Assembly (NCBI RefSeq): GCF_002210105.1 | Contig: NZ_AQQU01000006.1 | Span: forward strand, 186,001 to 250,000 | Source of the DNA: Oceanicola sp. 22II-s10i | GTDB taxonomy: Bacteria; Pseudomonadota; Alphaproteobacteria; Rhodobacterales; Rhodobacteraceae | Direction: 5' to 3' | Length of the DNA stretch: 64,000 bases | Shown: positions 18,066 to 26,262 of the stretch, piece by piece | Layout of the letters: each line of letters starts with the position of its first letter | Numbering within the stretch: position 1 is the stretch's first letter | Made by a program: the position numbers and the translations under genes | The notes under the pieces: model-generated | Seen by the model: the letters and a program-made list of their open reading frames with translations, nothing else | The model's database searches: none | Told to the model about the DNA's origin: nothing

Positions 18066-18144
18066 GGGGGGCTGTCTGCCCCCCGCCGGGCCTGCGGCCC
18101 GACTCCCCCCGAAAGTATTTGGAACCAGAAGAAGCAGGGGACGG
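18066..18144 (+). repeat. dispersed hairpin repeat, copy D
   Basis: The most complete copy: GGGGGGC-TGTCT-GCCCCCC (18066-18084), then CGGGCC-TGC-GGCCCG, then ACTCCCCCCGAAAGTATTTG and GAACCAGAAGAAGCAGGGG. The element runs into the stop codon (TCAG on the plus strand) of the minus-strand DUF2474 gene, so it is the immediate 3' flank of the cio operon and faces the convergent J-domain gene. Confidence 0.82.
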
Positions 18145-18243
18145 TCAGAGCAGGACCGAGCGGATACCCCATGCCACGGCGCCGATGACCCCGACCCCGG
18201 CCAGCCACAGCCCGGCGAACCACAGCGCCCGGCGCCACCACAT
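18145..18243 (-). CDS. DUF2474 small membrane protein, putative third subunit of the bd-type oxidase
   Basis: A 32-residue single-span protein: WWRR start, hydrophobic run ALWFAGLWLAGVGVIGAVAW, then IRSVLL. Tiny proteins of this kind (DUF2474) follow cioAB/cydAB-like genes and are thought to play the part CydX plays in E. coli cytochrome bd. The start codon overlaps the cioB stop by one base (TGATG), the tightest possible coupling, which supports it as a real gene. It is too short for most gene callers. Confidence 0.8.
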   Translation of the reverse strand: MWWRRALWFAGLWLAGVGVIGAVAWGIRSVLL

Positions 18244-19268
18244 CAGTGGTAGCCCTTGTCCGGGTCGAGCTTGCCGCGGAACACCCAGTAGGCGTAGGCG
18301 GTGTAGCCCAGGATCACGGGCAACAGCACGAGCGCCCCGATTCCCATGAAGACCTGGCTCTTTTCCGGCGCGGCGGCATCCCAGATCGTGACCGAGGGCG
18401 GCACCACGTGCGGCCACATCGACAGGCCGAGGCCAAGGAAGCACAGGCCGAACAGCGCGAGGCCGAGGACGAAGGGCAGCCAGTCCTGTTCGTGCCGGGT
18501 CAGCGACCGGGCCAGCAGCAGGACGATCACCGCCACCGCGACCGGCACCGGCGCGGCCAGGGCCATCGAGGGCCACGTGAACCAGCGCAGGTAATAGTCG
18601 CCGTCGAGGAAGGGCGTCGCCAGCGAGACGGCCACGACGAAGCCCACCGTCACCAGCCCGAGCAGCCGCGCGAGGCGGCGGAAGGGCGTCTGGTCCTCGC
18701 CCTCCAGCTTCAGCACCAGCCAGCAGGCGCCAAGGAAGGCGTAGCCGACCGCAACCGCCGCCCCGCAAAGAACCGAGAACGGCGTCAGCCAGTCCCACCA
18801 TCCGCCCGCATAGGCGCGGCCTTCGACTTCGATCCCCTGCAAGAGCGCGCCGAGCGTTATCCCCTGCGCCAGCGCGGCGATGAGCGAGCCGCCGAAGAAC
18901 GCGGTGTCCCAGAGCCGCAGCCCGCCCGGCGTCTGCGCCCGCCAGCGGAATTCGAACGCGACGCCCCGGAAGACGAGCGCCAGCAGCATCACCACGATCG
19001 GCGGATAGAGCGCGGGCAGGATGATCGCATAGGCCAGCGGAAAGGCCGCCATCAGCCCCCCGCCGCCGAGAACCAGCCAAGTCTCGTTGCCGTCCCAGAC
19101 CGGCGCGACCGCGTTCATCATCAGGTCGCGCGAGCGCCGCTCCGGGAACGCCGGGTAAAGGATGCCGATCCCGAGGTCGAACCCGTCGAGAACCACGTAA
19201 ATCCAGACCGCAAGCGCCAGCAGCAGCGCCCAGGCCACGGTCAGGTCGAAGGAAACGGCGAGGCTCAT
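18243..19268 (-). CDS. cioB: cytochrome bd-type (cyanide-insensitive) quinol oxidase subunit II
   Basis: Subunit II of the bd-type terminal oxidase that oxidises quinol and reduces O2 to water without pumping protons. The 341-residue polytopic protein shows the family N-terminus with YVVLDGFDLGIGILYP, followed by APVWDGNETWLVLGGGGLMA, both diagnostic of CydB/CioB. About nine membrane spans. It overlaps cioA by 4 bp and the DUF2474 gene by 1 bp. The symbol cioB is preferred to cydB because of the short subunit I and the DUF2474 partner. Confidence 0.93.
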   Translation of the reverse strand: MSLAVSFDLTVAWALLLALAVWIYVVLDGFDLGIGILYPAFPERRSRDLMMNAVAPVWDGNETWLVLGGGGLMAAFPLAYAIILPALYPPIVVMLLALVFRGVAFEFRWRAQTPGGLRLWDTAFFGGSLIAALAQGITLGALLQGIEVEGRAYAGGWWDWLTPFSVLCGAAVAVGYAFLGACWLVLKLEGEDQTPFRRLARLLGLVTVGFVVAVSLATPFLDGDYYLRWFTWPSMALAAPVPVAVAVIVLLLARSLTRHEQDWLPFVLGLALFGLCFLGLGLSMWPHVVPPSVTIWDAAAPEKSQVFMGIGALVLLPVILGYTAYAYWVFRGKLDPDKGYH

Positions 19269-20674
19269 ACCTTGTCCTCCTGCGCGGCGGCCTGTCGGCC
19301 GGCTGTCCGGATCGGACCCTCGGTGTCCGGCCCTTCGGGCTCACCCGGTTCGGGCGCGTGGCCCATCAGGCGCAGGAGGTACATCACCCCTGCCCCGAAG
19401 ACCGCGAAATAGACGCAGATGAAAACGATCAGGGACGCGCCGACGGCGGGGGCGTCAAGCGGCGAGGCGCTGTCCGCCGTGCGCATCAGCCCGTAGATCG
19501 TCCAGGGCTGGCGGCCGACCTCGGTCGTGATCCAGCCCGCCGTGACGGCGACGAAACCCGACGGCCCCATCAGCACCGCCGCGCGCAGGAACCACGGCGC
19601 GGTATAGAGCCGCCCGCGCCAGCGGAGCCAGAGCGACCACAGGCCGAGACCCAGCATCGCGAAGCCGAGCGCCACCATCACGCGGAACGACCAGAACACG
19701 ACCGCCACCGGCGGCTGATCCTCGGGCGCGATGGTGTCGAGCCCGTCGAGCGGGGCATTCAGGTCATGCTTCAGGATCAGCGAGGAGAGCTTTGGAATCT
19801 CGACCGAATAGCGCACCAAGCCCGCCGCCTGATCGGGCAGGCCGAACAGGATCAGCGGCGCGCCTTCGGGGTGGCTCTCGAAATGGCCCTCCATCGCCAT
19901 GACCTTGGCGGGCTGATGTTCCAGCGTGTTCAGCCCGTGCATGTCGCCGATGAAGATCTGCAGGGGCGCGACCAGCGCCGCCATCCACATCGCCATCGAG
20001 AACATCCGCCGCACCGCGCGGTTGTCGTTGCGCCCGGTCAGCAGGTGCCATGCCGCCACCCCGCCGACCACCAGCGCGGTCGTCAGGTAGGCCCCGGTCA
20101 GGGCATGGGCGAGGCGATAGGGAAAGGACGGGGTGAAGATGATGGCCAGCCAGTCCTCGGGCAGGAACTGGCCGTTCTCGCCGATCACATGGCCCTGCGG
20201 CGTGTGCATCCACGAGTTGACCGAGATGATCCATGTGGCCGAGATCGCGGTCCCGACCGCGACGAAGGCGGTCGCCATCATGTGCAGACCGTCACCGACC
20301 TTTTCCCGGCCGAAGAGCATGATGCCGAGGAACCCGGCCTCGAGGAAGAAGGCCGTCAGCACCTCGTAGGCCATGAGCGGCCCGATCACCGGCCCGGCGC
20401 GATCCGAGAAGACCGACCAGTTGGTGCCGAACTGGTAGGACATGACGATCCCCGAGACGACCCCCATGGCGAAGGTGATGGCGAAGATCTTGATCCAGTA
20501 GTTGAAGAGCCGGAGCCAGATCTCGTCGCGTTTGATCAGCCACATGGCGTTCAGAACGGCGAGGTAGGAGGCTAGGCCGATGGAAAAGGCCGGGAAGATA
20601 AAGTGGAACGCGACGGTGAACCCGAACTGGATCCGGGCCAGTGTTATGGCATCAAGGCCAAGAAACGTGTCCAT
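19265..20674 (-). CDS. cioA: cytochrome bd-type (cyanide-insensitive) quinol oxidase subunit I
   Basis: Subunit I carries the quinol site and hemes. It has 469 residues, shorter than E. coli CydA (about 520), which fits the short Q-loop CIO type. Visible features are the heme-ligand region VAFHFIFPAFSIGLA near the N-terminus, the GRQPW motif before TIYGLMRTADS, and an FGTNWSVFSDRAGPVIGPLM segment. About nine spans. It starts the minus-strand cioA-cioB-DUF2474 operon. No cydCD assembly genes are in the window. Such oxidases help under low oxygen, sulfide or nitric oxide stress. Confidence 0.94.
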   Translation of the reverse strand: MDTFLGLDAITLARIQFGFTVAFHFIFPAFSIGLASYLAVLNAMWLIKRDEIWLRLFNYWIKIFAITFAMGVVSGIVMSYQFGTNWSVFSDRAGPVIGPLMAYEVLTAFFLEAGFLGIMLFGREKVGDGLHMMATAFVAVGTAISATWIISVNSWMHTPQGHVIGENGQFLPEDWLAIIFTPSFPYRLAHALTGAYLTTALVVGGVAAWHLLTGRNDNRAVRRMFSMAMWMAALVAPLQIFIGDMHGLNTLEHQPAKVMAMEGHFESHPEGAPLILFGLPDQAAGLVRYSVEIPKLSSLILKHDLNAPLDGLDTIAPEDQPPVAVVFWSFRVMVALGFAMLGLGLWSLWLRWRGRLYTAPWFLRAAVLMGPSGFVAVTAGWITTEVGRQPWTIYGLMRTADSASPLDAPAVGASLIVFICVYFAVFGAGVMYLLRLMGHAPEPGEPEGPDTEGPIRTAGRQAAAQEDKV

Positions 20675-20709
20675 CGCCGCCTCGCATTGGTGTCGAGGGG
20701 TAGTCTAGC

Positions 20710-20737
20710 GCAGCCTGCCGCCGTGGCGACAGGCTGC
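20710..20737 (-). terminator. hairpin between the OsmC gene and cioA
   Basis: A perfect 8-bp inverted repeat, GCAGCCTG and CAGGCTGC, with a 12-nt loop lies 18 bp after the OsmC stop on the minus strand. It is not followed by a convincing T-run, so termination of the OsmC transcript before cioA is plausible but unproven. Confidence 0.5.
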
Positions 20738-20754
20738 GACAATCCGCCAAGCGA

Positions 20755-21180
20755 TCAGCCCAGCTTGGCGTCCATCGTGATCTCGGCGTTCAGCAGCTTG
20801 GAGACCGGGCAGCCTTCCTTGGCCTTGCCGGCGGCGGTCTGGAAATCCGCGTCGCTCATGCCCGGCACCTTGGCGGTGACGTCCAGGTGCACCTTGGTGA
20901 TGGCAAAGCCGCCGTCCTTCTGTTCCAGCGTGACGGTGGCGGTGGTCGCGATCTCGTCGGGGACGACGCCGTCCTCGCCCATGATATTCGACAGCGCCAT
21001 CGAGAAGCAGCCGGCGTGGGCCGCGCCGATCAGCTCTTCGGGGTTGGTGCCGGGGCCGTCCTCGAACCGGGTGTTGAAGCCGTACTGGGCGTCCTCGAGG
21101 ATGCCGGACTGAGCCGAGATGCGGCCCTTGCCGGTCTTGAGATCACCCTGCCATACGGCGGATCCTTTGCGCTTGGACAT
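20755..21180 (-). CDS. OsmC family peroxiredoxin (OsmC/Ohr superfamily)
   Basis: A 141-residue thiol peroxidase of the OsmC type, which reduces organic hydroperoxides. It begins KRKGSAVWQGDLKTGKG and carries the two conserved cysteines: the peroxidatic one in GAAHAGCFSMALSNI and the second in GKAKEGCPVSKLLN. The start is certain, with a strong AGGAGG 6-7 bp upstream of ATG 21178-21180. It lies 92 bp downstream of msrB on the same strand, in a block of redox genes. Confidence 0.94.
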   Translation of the reverse strand: MSKRKGSAVWQGDLKTGKGRISAQSGILEDAQYGFNTRFEDGPGTNPEELIGAAHAGCFSMALSNIMGEDGVVPDEIATTATVTLEQKDGGFAITKVHLDVTAKVPGMSDADFQTAAGKAKEGCPVSKLLNAEITMDAKLG

Positions 21181-21272
21181 TTGCGCCTCCTTTGGTTTCG
21201 TGTCCCGCAGGAGGGTGTGGCGCAATGGCGTGGGGTCAAGCGCGGGCCGCCCCTGCCCGCGCGCCTGCCCGC

Positions 21273-21740
21273 TCAGGCGGCGGCGAATTTCAGAGATACG
21301 CCGTTGATGCAGTGCCGTTTGCCCGTGGGTTGCGGGCCGTCGTTGAAGATGTGGCCCAGATGGCTGCCGCAGCGGCGGCAGTGGCATTCGGTGCGGGGCA
21401 CCACCAGCTTGAGATCGCGCTTGGTTCCGACGGCCTGCGGCAACGCCTGCCAGAAACTCGGCCAGCCGGTGCCGCTGTCGTATTTGTGCGCGCTGGAATA
21501 GAGCGGCAGGTCGCAACCGCGGCACAGAAAGGTGCCCTGCCGTTCTTCGTCGTTGAGCGGGGAAGTATAGGCGCGCTCGGTCCCCTCCTGCCGCATGACA
21601 CGGTATTGCAGGTCGCTGAGCATGGCCTTCCACTCGGCGGCGCTGCGTTCGACCTCCCAAGCCTGCGCGGCGCGAGGGCGGATCAATCCGGCGGCGATGC
21701 TGCCCAGGGTAATCGCAGTGGTGAAACGGCGGCGGTTCAT
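21273..21740 (-). CDS. msrB: peptide-methionine (R)-S-oxide reductase, Tat-exported
   Basis: Reduces methionine-R-sulfoxide in proteins. Residues 1-27 (MNRRRFTTAITLGSIAAGLI ending in AQA) form a twin-arginine-like signal, so the enzyme should act in the periplasm. The catalytic cysteine is in HCINGVSLKF near the C-terminus, and two CxxC pairs (CRGC, CRRC) bind structural zinc. A strong AGGAGG precedes ATG 21738-21740. Length 155 residues. It is downstream of an ECF sigma/anti-sigma pair, which may control it. Confidence 0.94.
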   Translation of the reverse strand: MNRRRFTTAITLGSIAAGLIRPRAAQAWEVERSAAEWKAMLSDLQYRVMRQEGTERAYTSPLNDEERQGTFLCRGCDLPLYSSAHKYDSGTGWPSFWQALPQAVGTKRDLKLVVPRTECHCRRCGSHLGHIFNDGPQPTGKRHCINGVSLKFAAA

Positions 21741-22005
21741 GGCGTGGCCTCCTTTCATGTAAGTCTGGGACCGGTCGGCGACGCCGGGCAATCCCGACGG
21801 ATGCACAATGGTGTGAGGCGCGGTGCCGCCGAAGGAAGACGACACCGCGCCGGCGAGCGGTCGCCCGTGGGGGGGTCGACGCCCAGCCAGGATCGCGCGC
21901 CGCACGCGGAGACAAACGCTCAAGCGACGCACCACCGGTCGGAGCCAGCTTTCGCTTACCGGCACCAGAAGATACGGGAGCCCCGGCCAATAGTTTCACC
22001 TGCTG

Positions 22006-22023
22006 GATCCGGAGACCCGGATC
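22006..22023 (-). terminator. hairpin at the 3' end of the anti-sigma gene
   Basis: A perfect 7-bp stem, GATCCGG-AGAC-CCGGATC, overlaps the last bases of the anti-sigma stop codon. The stretch between it and msrB (about 260 bp) holds no gene I can support and presumably contains the msrB promoter. No strong T-run follows, so termination is only suggested. Confidence 0.45.
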
Positions 22024-22711
22024 AGATCGGCTGAACCTCGGCCGCGGCCAGCACGGCGCCCGTGGGCGCGCCTGTCGGCGAACCGCCTTCGGGTTCGTCC
22101 GAAATCGCCAGCGTTCCGCCCGGCAGGGCCGCGGCGATCGGGGCGGGGAGCATGATTTCCTCGCTCTCGGCGTCACGCGGCCAGACCATGACCGACACCG
22201 GCGCGTTGCCGCCCGCGATCAGCCAGAATTCATAGGACCGGCCAGCTGCCGCCGTCCCGCCGAGACGGGTCAGCACGAGGCTGCCGGTGTCCGCGTCGTA
22301 ATCGGCCCGGAACCGCAGCGCGTCCTCGCCCGACAGCTCGGCCCGGAACTCGGGCGCGGTTTCCGGCATCAGCACGCCCAGCTGCATCGCCCCGAAGACC
22401 AGCACGGTGGCCAGCGCGGCCCCGGCCAGGATCCGGCCGATGCCCAGCCGTTCCAGCAGGCCGACCCGCGGTTCTTCCGAGAAAAGACGGGCGTTGATCC
22501 CATCCCAGACCCGACGCGGCGGTTCCACCGGTTCGATGCCGGTGGTCATCGCCGCGAAATCCTCGGACCTTGCGGCGACCTCGTCGCGCAGCGCAGGTTC
22601 AGACGTGAGACGCGCCTCGAACGCGCGCTGTTCGGCCGCACTGAGGAGGCCCAGCACATATTCGGCCGCCAGCACGCGGTCGTCGTCGTCCATGTCGCCA
22701 TCTGCGCTCAT
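22022..22711 (-). CDS. anti-sigma factor, RskA-like
   Basis: A 229-residue membrane anti-sigma factor. The N-terminal part (LAAEYVLGLLSAAEQRAFEA) is the zinc-free anti-sigma helix bundle of the RskA/ZAS-like type, followed by a single membrane span near residues 95-115 (ILAGAALATVLVFGAMQLGV) and a periplasmic RskA C-terminal domain (YEFWLIAGGNAPVSVMVW). The start ATG 22711 overlaps the sigma factor stop (ATGA); an in-frame GTG at 22723 is an alternative. It should hold the neighbouring sigma factor inactive until an envelope signal releases it. Confidence 0.88.
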   Translation of the reverse strand: MSADGDMDDDDRVLAAEYVLGLLSAAEQRAFEARLTSEPALRDEVAARSEDFAAMTTGIEPVEPPRRVWDGINARLFSEEPRVGLLERLGIGRILAGAALATVLVFGAMQLGVLMPETAPEFRAELSGEDALRFRADYDADTGSLVLTRLGGTAAAGRSYEFWLIAGGNAPVSVMVWPRDAESEEIMLPAPIAAALPGGTLAISDEPEGGSPTGAPTGAVLAAAEVQPI

Positions 22712-23262
22712 CGCGTCAGGCACTCCCTAAGTTTCAGCAGGGACCGGCGCAGCCAGGTCCGCATCGTGTTCAACGGCACGCCGAAGCGTTCCGCAAGATC
22801 GGCATAGGTCTCGCCCTGCAAGTAGGCGAGCCGCACCGCTTCCGACTTGTCCGGCTCAAGTTCGCCGAGACAGGCCACTATCCTCCCCCGCTCGTCGGCG
22901 GCAATCGCCTGCGCTTCGGGACCGGGTCCGCCGTCCGCGACAATCTCCGCCGCGTCGAGGCTTTCCCCCTGTGCCCGGCGCGCACGCAACCGGTCGATCG
23001 CATGGTTCCGCGCGATCGTGATCAGCCAGGTCATCGGAGACGTCCCGCCCGCCTTGTAGCGATCCGCATTGTTCCAGACTTTCAGGAAGACCTCCTGAAG
23101 CGCCTCTTCAGCTTCGGACCTTGTGGACAAGACACGCAGGCATATGCCGAATAGTTTCGCCGAAGTCGCTCCATAAAGACGCTGGAACGCATCGCGATCA
23201 CCAAGCGCCGCGCGCGCGATCCACGCCTCGATATCTTCTCGGGTCGCCACTTCGACACTCAC
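22708..23262 (-). CDS. ECF-type RNA polymerase sigma factor (SigK/RpoE-like)
   Basis: A 184-residue extracytoplasmic-function sigma factor. Region 2 is visible as RDAFQRLYGATSAKLFGICL through EALQEVFLKVWNNADRY, and region 4 as GETYADLAERFGVPLNTMRT with WLRRSLLKLRECL. No other sigma domains. The start is GTG 23260-23262, with AGGGG 6 bp upstream; a second GTG 12 bp inside is less favoured. Coupled to the anti-sigma gene. ECF factors of this group with an RskA partner respond to envelope or redox stress and usually activate their own operon. Confidence 0.9.
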   Translation of the reverse strand: MSVEVATREDIEAWIARAALGDRDAFQRLYGATSAKLFGICLRVLSTRSEAEEALQEVFLKVWNNADRYKAGGTSPMTWLITIARNHAIDRLRARRAQGESLDAAEIVADGGPGPEAQAIAADERGRIVACLGELEPDKSEAVRLAYLQGETYADLAERFGVPLNTMRTWLRRSLLKLRECLTR

Positions 23263-23379
23263 TCCCTGCCCCTGAGACGCCAGCCATCTGTGGCAATGCG
23301 CCCTTCCTCTTGTGTCCGTCCGCGATATGGGGCACGACGGGCCGTGCAATATAGGGCCGGATAAGAGGACACCCCGACC

Positions 23380-24363
23380 ATGGCGGACGGATCGAACGAT
23401 ATCAACGCGAAACCGACAGAAGAAATCTCGGTCCGCGAGGTGTTCGGCATCGACACGGATATGATCGTGAAGGGTTTCGAGGACCGCGTGGACCGTGTTC
23501 CCGAGATCGACAGCACCTACAAATTCGACCCCGACACGACGATGGCGATCCTCGCGGGCTTCAGCCACAACCGCCGAGTCATGATCCAGGGCTACCACGG
23601 CACGGGCAAGTCGACGCACATCGAACAGGTCGCCGCCCGCCTGAACTGGCCCTGCGTCCGCGTCAACCTCGACAGCCACATTTCCCGGATCGACCTGATC
23701 GGCAAAGACGCGATCAAGCTGAAGGACGGCAAGCAGGTCACGGAGTTCCACGAAGGCATCCTGCCCTGGGCGCTGCGCAACCCCGTCGCCATCGTGTTCG
23801 ACGAATACGACGCCGGCCGCGCGGACGTGATGTTCGTGATTCAGCGCGTGCTGGAACATGACGGCAAGCTGACGCTGCTCGACCAGAACCAGGTCCTGAC
23901 GCCGAACAAGTATTTCCGCCTGTTCGCCACCTCGAACACCGTGGGCCTTGGCGACACGACCGGTCTCTACCACGGCGTGCAGCAGATCAACCAGGCGCAG
24001 ATGGACCGCTGGTCCCTCGTCGCGACGCTGAACTACCTGTCGATCGACGCGGAAACCTCGATCGTCCTCAGCAAGGCGCCGCATTACAACAACGAGAAGG
24101 GCCGCAAGACCGTCAAGCAGATGGTCACCGTCGCGGACCTGACCCGGACCGCCTTCATGAACGGCGACCTGTCGACCGTCATGTCGCCCCGGACCGTGAT
24201 CACCTGGGCCCAGAACGCGGAGATCTTCCGCTCGATCGGCTACGCCTTCCGCCTGACGTTCCTGAACAAGTGCGACGAGCTCGAGCGCCAGACCGTGGCC
24301 GAGTTCTACCAGCGCTGCTTTGACGAGGAACTGCCGGAGAGCGCCGCCTCGATGGCGAGCTGA
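23380..24363 (+). CDS. cobS: cobaltochelatase subunit CobS
   Basis: The AAA+ subunit of the aerobic CobN-CobS-CobT complex that inserts cobalt into hydrogenobyrinate a,c-diamide during vitamin B12 synthesis. The 327-residue protein has the MoxR-type Walker [10 protein letters not shown], Walker [10 protein letters not shown], and sensor region [16 protein letters not shown]. It is divergent from the ECF sigma gene. The partner cobT is 2.4 kb downstream on the same strand rather than adjacent; cobN is outside the window. Confidence 0.96.
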   Translation: MADGSNDINAKPTEEISVREVFGIDTDMIVKGFEDRVDRVPEIDSTYKFDPDTTMAILAGFSHNRRVMIQGYHGTGKSTHIEQVAARLNWPCVRVNLDSHISRIDLIGKDAIKLKDGKQVTEFHEGILPWALRNPVAIVFDEYDAGRADVMFVIQRVLEHDGKLTLLDQNQVLTPNKYFRLFATSNTVGLGDTTGLYHGVQQINQAQMDRWSLVATLNYLSIDAETSIVLSKAPHYNNEKGRKTVKQMVTVADLTRTAFMNGDLSTVMSPRTVITWAQNAEIFRSIGYAFRLTFLNKCDELERQTVAEFYQRCFDEELPESAASMAS

Positions 24364-24364
24364 C

Positions 24365-25057
24365 ATGCATCTGGGGCTGATCGGCGGCATCGGTGTCGCG
24401 GCCAGCCTCGTCTATTACCAGCGACTGGCCGCCCGGGCGAAAGCCTTGGGCGGCCAGTTGCATATGACGCTGGTGCATGCGGATATCGACGAGCTGATCG
24501 CCAACAACCTGAACTGGCGGCCCGAGGCGCAGGCGGAAAGTTTCGCGCGCCATGTCGCCCGGCTGAAGGACGCGGGCTGCGACTGTGCAGCACTGACCTC
24601 GCTCGGCGCGCATTTCTGTTTCAACGAGCTGGCCGCGATCTCTCCCCTGCCCCTCGTCAGCGCCATCGCGCCGATGGACGATCATTTCGCGGCGCAGGGG
24701 CTGAGCCGCGTCGGGCTGCTCGGCACCGCGAACCTGATGCGGACTCGGCTTTTCGGGCAATTGCGACGGGTCGAGGCGGTGGCGCCCGCTGGCGATCTGG
24801 ACGCGCTTGGCAGGCTTTATCAGGACATCGCGGTGTCGGGCACCTGCACCGATGCGCAACGGGCGACCCTGTTCGAGGCCGGGCGCGAGATGGTCGAGGT
24901 GCAGGGTGCAAAGGCGGTGATCCTTGCCGGAACCGACCTGAACCTCGCCTTCGACGGGCAGCACGATCCCGGCTACCCGTTCATCGACGCGCTGGACATC
25001 CACGTCGATCTGCTGGCGCGGCTGTCCTGTGACCTCGCCGGTCTGCCGGGCGACTGA
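24365..25057 (+). CDS. aspartate/glutamate racemase-like protein lacking both catalytic cysteines
   Basis: A 230-residue protein one base after the cobS stop (ATG 24365), so co-translated with it. It opens HLGLIGGIGVAASLVYYQRL like aspartate racemases and has the VGLLGTANLMRTRLF strand. The two cysteines that usually act as acid/base (in CNTAH and GCTE motifs) are replaced: the first region reads ALTSLGAHFCF (Thr78/Ser79) and the second ILAGTDLNLAF (Gly189). It may be a non-racemase member of the superfamily, or use Cys85. The reaction is unknown. Confidence 0.8.
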   Translation: MHLGLIGGIGVAASLVYYQRLAARAKALGGQLHMTLVHADIDELIANNLNWRPEAQAESFARHVARLKDAGCDCAALTSLGAHFCFNELAAISPLPLVSAIAPMDDHFAAQGLSRVGLLGTANLMRTRLFGQLRRVEAVAPAGDLDALGRLYQDIAVSGTCTDAQRATLFEAGREMVEVQGAKAVILAGTDLNLAFDGQHDPGYPFIDALDIHVDLLARLSCDLAGLPGD

Positions 25058-25192
25058 GAGCTTATTCGGACTGACGACAGCCACGCGCCGCGTTGCGGCG
25101 GGCTGAGCCTGTTCCGCTACATATTGTAAAAGTTTTCAAACTGCGCGCTTTACAGACGTATTTTCGGCGCTAACGTATAATTTATGGGCAGA

Positions 25193-25570
25193 ATGAAAAC
25201 TCATCTTGCCGCAACGGCCCTGGCGCTGGTGTCCACCGGCGCGGCGGCAATGCCTTCCACCTCCGACGATCCGGTCCTCACCTTCGCCGCCTGCACCGGG
25301 CGGCTTTCGGCGATGATGGAGCATCAGTGGATCACCGACCCGCCCGCCTCGGAACACACGCAGGCGCAACGGTTGCGGATGATCGCCCTTCTGGATGCCG
25401 TCCTTGACCCCGACCGCGGGCGCGAGGTGCTGGCCCACCAGATCGAGGCGAAGATGGCGCAGGCCCAGCTATTGACCCGCTCACGCAACGATGCGCACCC
25501 GAGGGAGGCGCGCATCGCCGGTTCCCTCGCCAGCCGCGAAGTCGCGGCCTGCGAGGCGTTGCTGCTTTAG
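25193..25570 (+). CDS. small secreted hypothetical protein
   Basis: 125 residues beginning with a signal peptide ([18 protein letters not shown]) followed by a helical mature part containing two cysteines (AACTGRL and AACEAL), which could pair. I do not recognise the family. The start is uncertain: ATG 25184 is in frame 9 bp earlier, but 25193 gives the more natural signal peptide. The 126 bp upstream is unusually AT-rich for this window and contains TATAAT at 25176-25181, though without a well-placed -35. It converges on the flavin reductase gene with a 1-bp gap. Confidence 0.65.
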   Translation: MKTHLAATALALVSTGAAAMPSTSDDPVLTFAACTGRLSAMMEHQWITDPPASEHTQAQRLRMIALLDAVLDPDRGREVLAHQIEAKMAQAQLLTRSRNDAHPREARIAGSLASREVAACEALLL

Positions 25571-25571
25571 A

Positions 25572-26180
25572 TCAGGCGGCCTTGGCGGCCTCTTCGGCCC
25601 GCGCGCCCTTCAGCACGTTGGACCACCAGAACAGCTCTTCGATCATCGCATCAGCCGATGCACCGATTGCCGGTTCGATGTCCGTCAGCTCGGCTGTGCC
25701 GCCGCCCATCGGGTGGACCTTCATCAGCTCGCCGCCGGCGATGTGCACGGCGTTGGCCACGTTGGCCATCCGCAGTTCGATGGCGATGGCGCGCAGATGC
25801 TCGACCGCACGGGCCGCGCCGACGCCGCCATAGCCGACCATCGCGGCAGGCTTGCGGCCCCATTCATTGAACGCCTGGTCCAGACCGTTCTTCAGCACGC
25901 CGGAAATCGAGTGGTTGTATTCGGCCACGACGAAGACATAGCCGTCGAACTTGTCCAGATCGGCCTGCCATTTCAGGGCCTTGGGGTCCTTCGAGGGCAT
26001 CCAGCGGTTCGACGCGGGCTCGGCGAAGAAGGGCAGATCGTAGTCGGCGAGATCGAGGATCTCGACCTCCATCCGGCCGTCTGCGGCGATGCGGTCGCGG
26101 ATCCACTCGGCCGGCTTGTGGCCCCAGCGGGTGGGGCGGGCGGTGCCGAGGATCACGGCGATACGGGGTTTCGAGGTCAT
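25572..26180 (-). CDS. NADPH-dependent FMN reductase family protein
   Basis: A 202-residue flavodoxin-fold reductase of the ChrR/NADPH-dependent FMN reductase type. The FMN phosphate loop follows the first strand ([14 protein letters not shown]), and [20 protein letters not shown] is the conserved family motif (EYN-x-S-x-x-x-LKN). ATG 26178-26180 has GGAGAG at good spacing. It is divergent from an hxlR-type regulator across 82 bp, the usual arrangement where the regulator controls the reductase in response to electrophiles or quinones. Confidence 0.93.
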   Translation of the reverse strand: MTSKPRIAVILGTARPTRWGHKPAEWIRDRIAADGRMEVEILDLADYDLPFFAEPASNRWMPSKDPKALKWQADLDKFDGYVFVVAEYNHSISGVLKNGLDQAFNEWGRKPAAMVGYGGVGAARAVEHLRAIAIELRMANVANAVHIAGGELMKVHPMGGGTAELTDIEPAIGASADAMIEELFWWSNVLKGARAEEAAKAA

Positions 26181-26262
26181 TTCACTCTCCGGTGGGTAGT
26201 AGGTTTCTCTTGGTGCCCTTATATACAATGGAGACTTGAAAGAGTCGCAAGGAGGCACCTTG
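26181..26262. promoter_or_regulatory. divergent promoter region, flavin reductase / HxlR regulator
   Basis: An 82-bp shared gap that is clearly richer in A and T than its surroundings, with CTTATATACAATGGAG in the middle. Overlapping -10-like sequences (TATACAAT on the plus strand, TATAAG on the minus) suggest back-to-back promoters with a regulator site between. No perfect palindrome is seen, so the operator itself is not defined. Confidence 0.5.

Noticed and set aside
25149-25181. Possible sigma-70 promoter (TTTACA ... TATAAT) before the small secreted gene
   Set aside because: The spacing is about 21 bp, too long, and the implied transcription start would lie at or after the first start codon.
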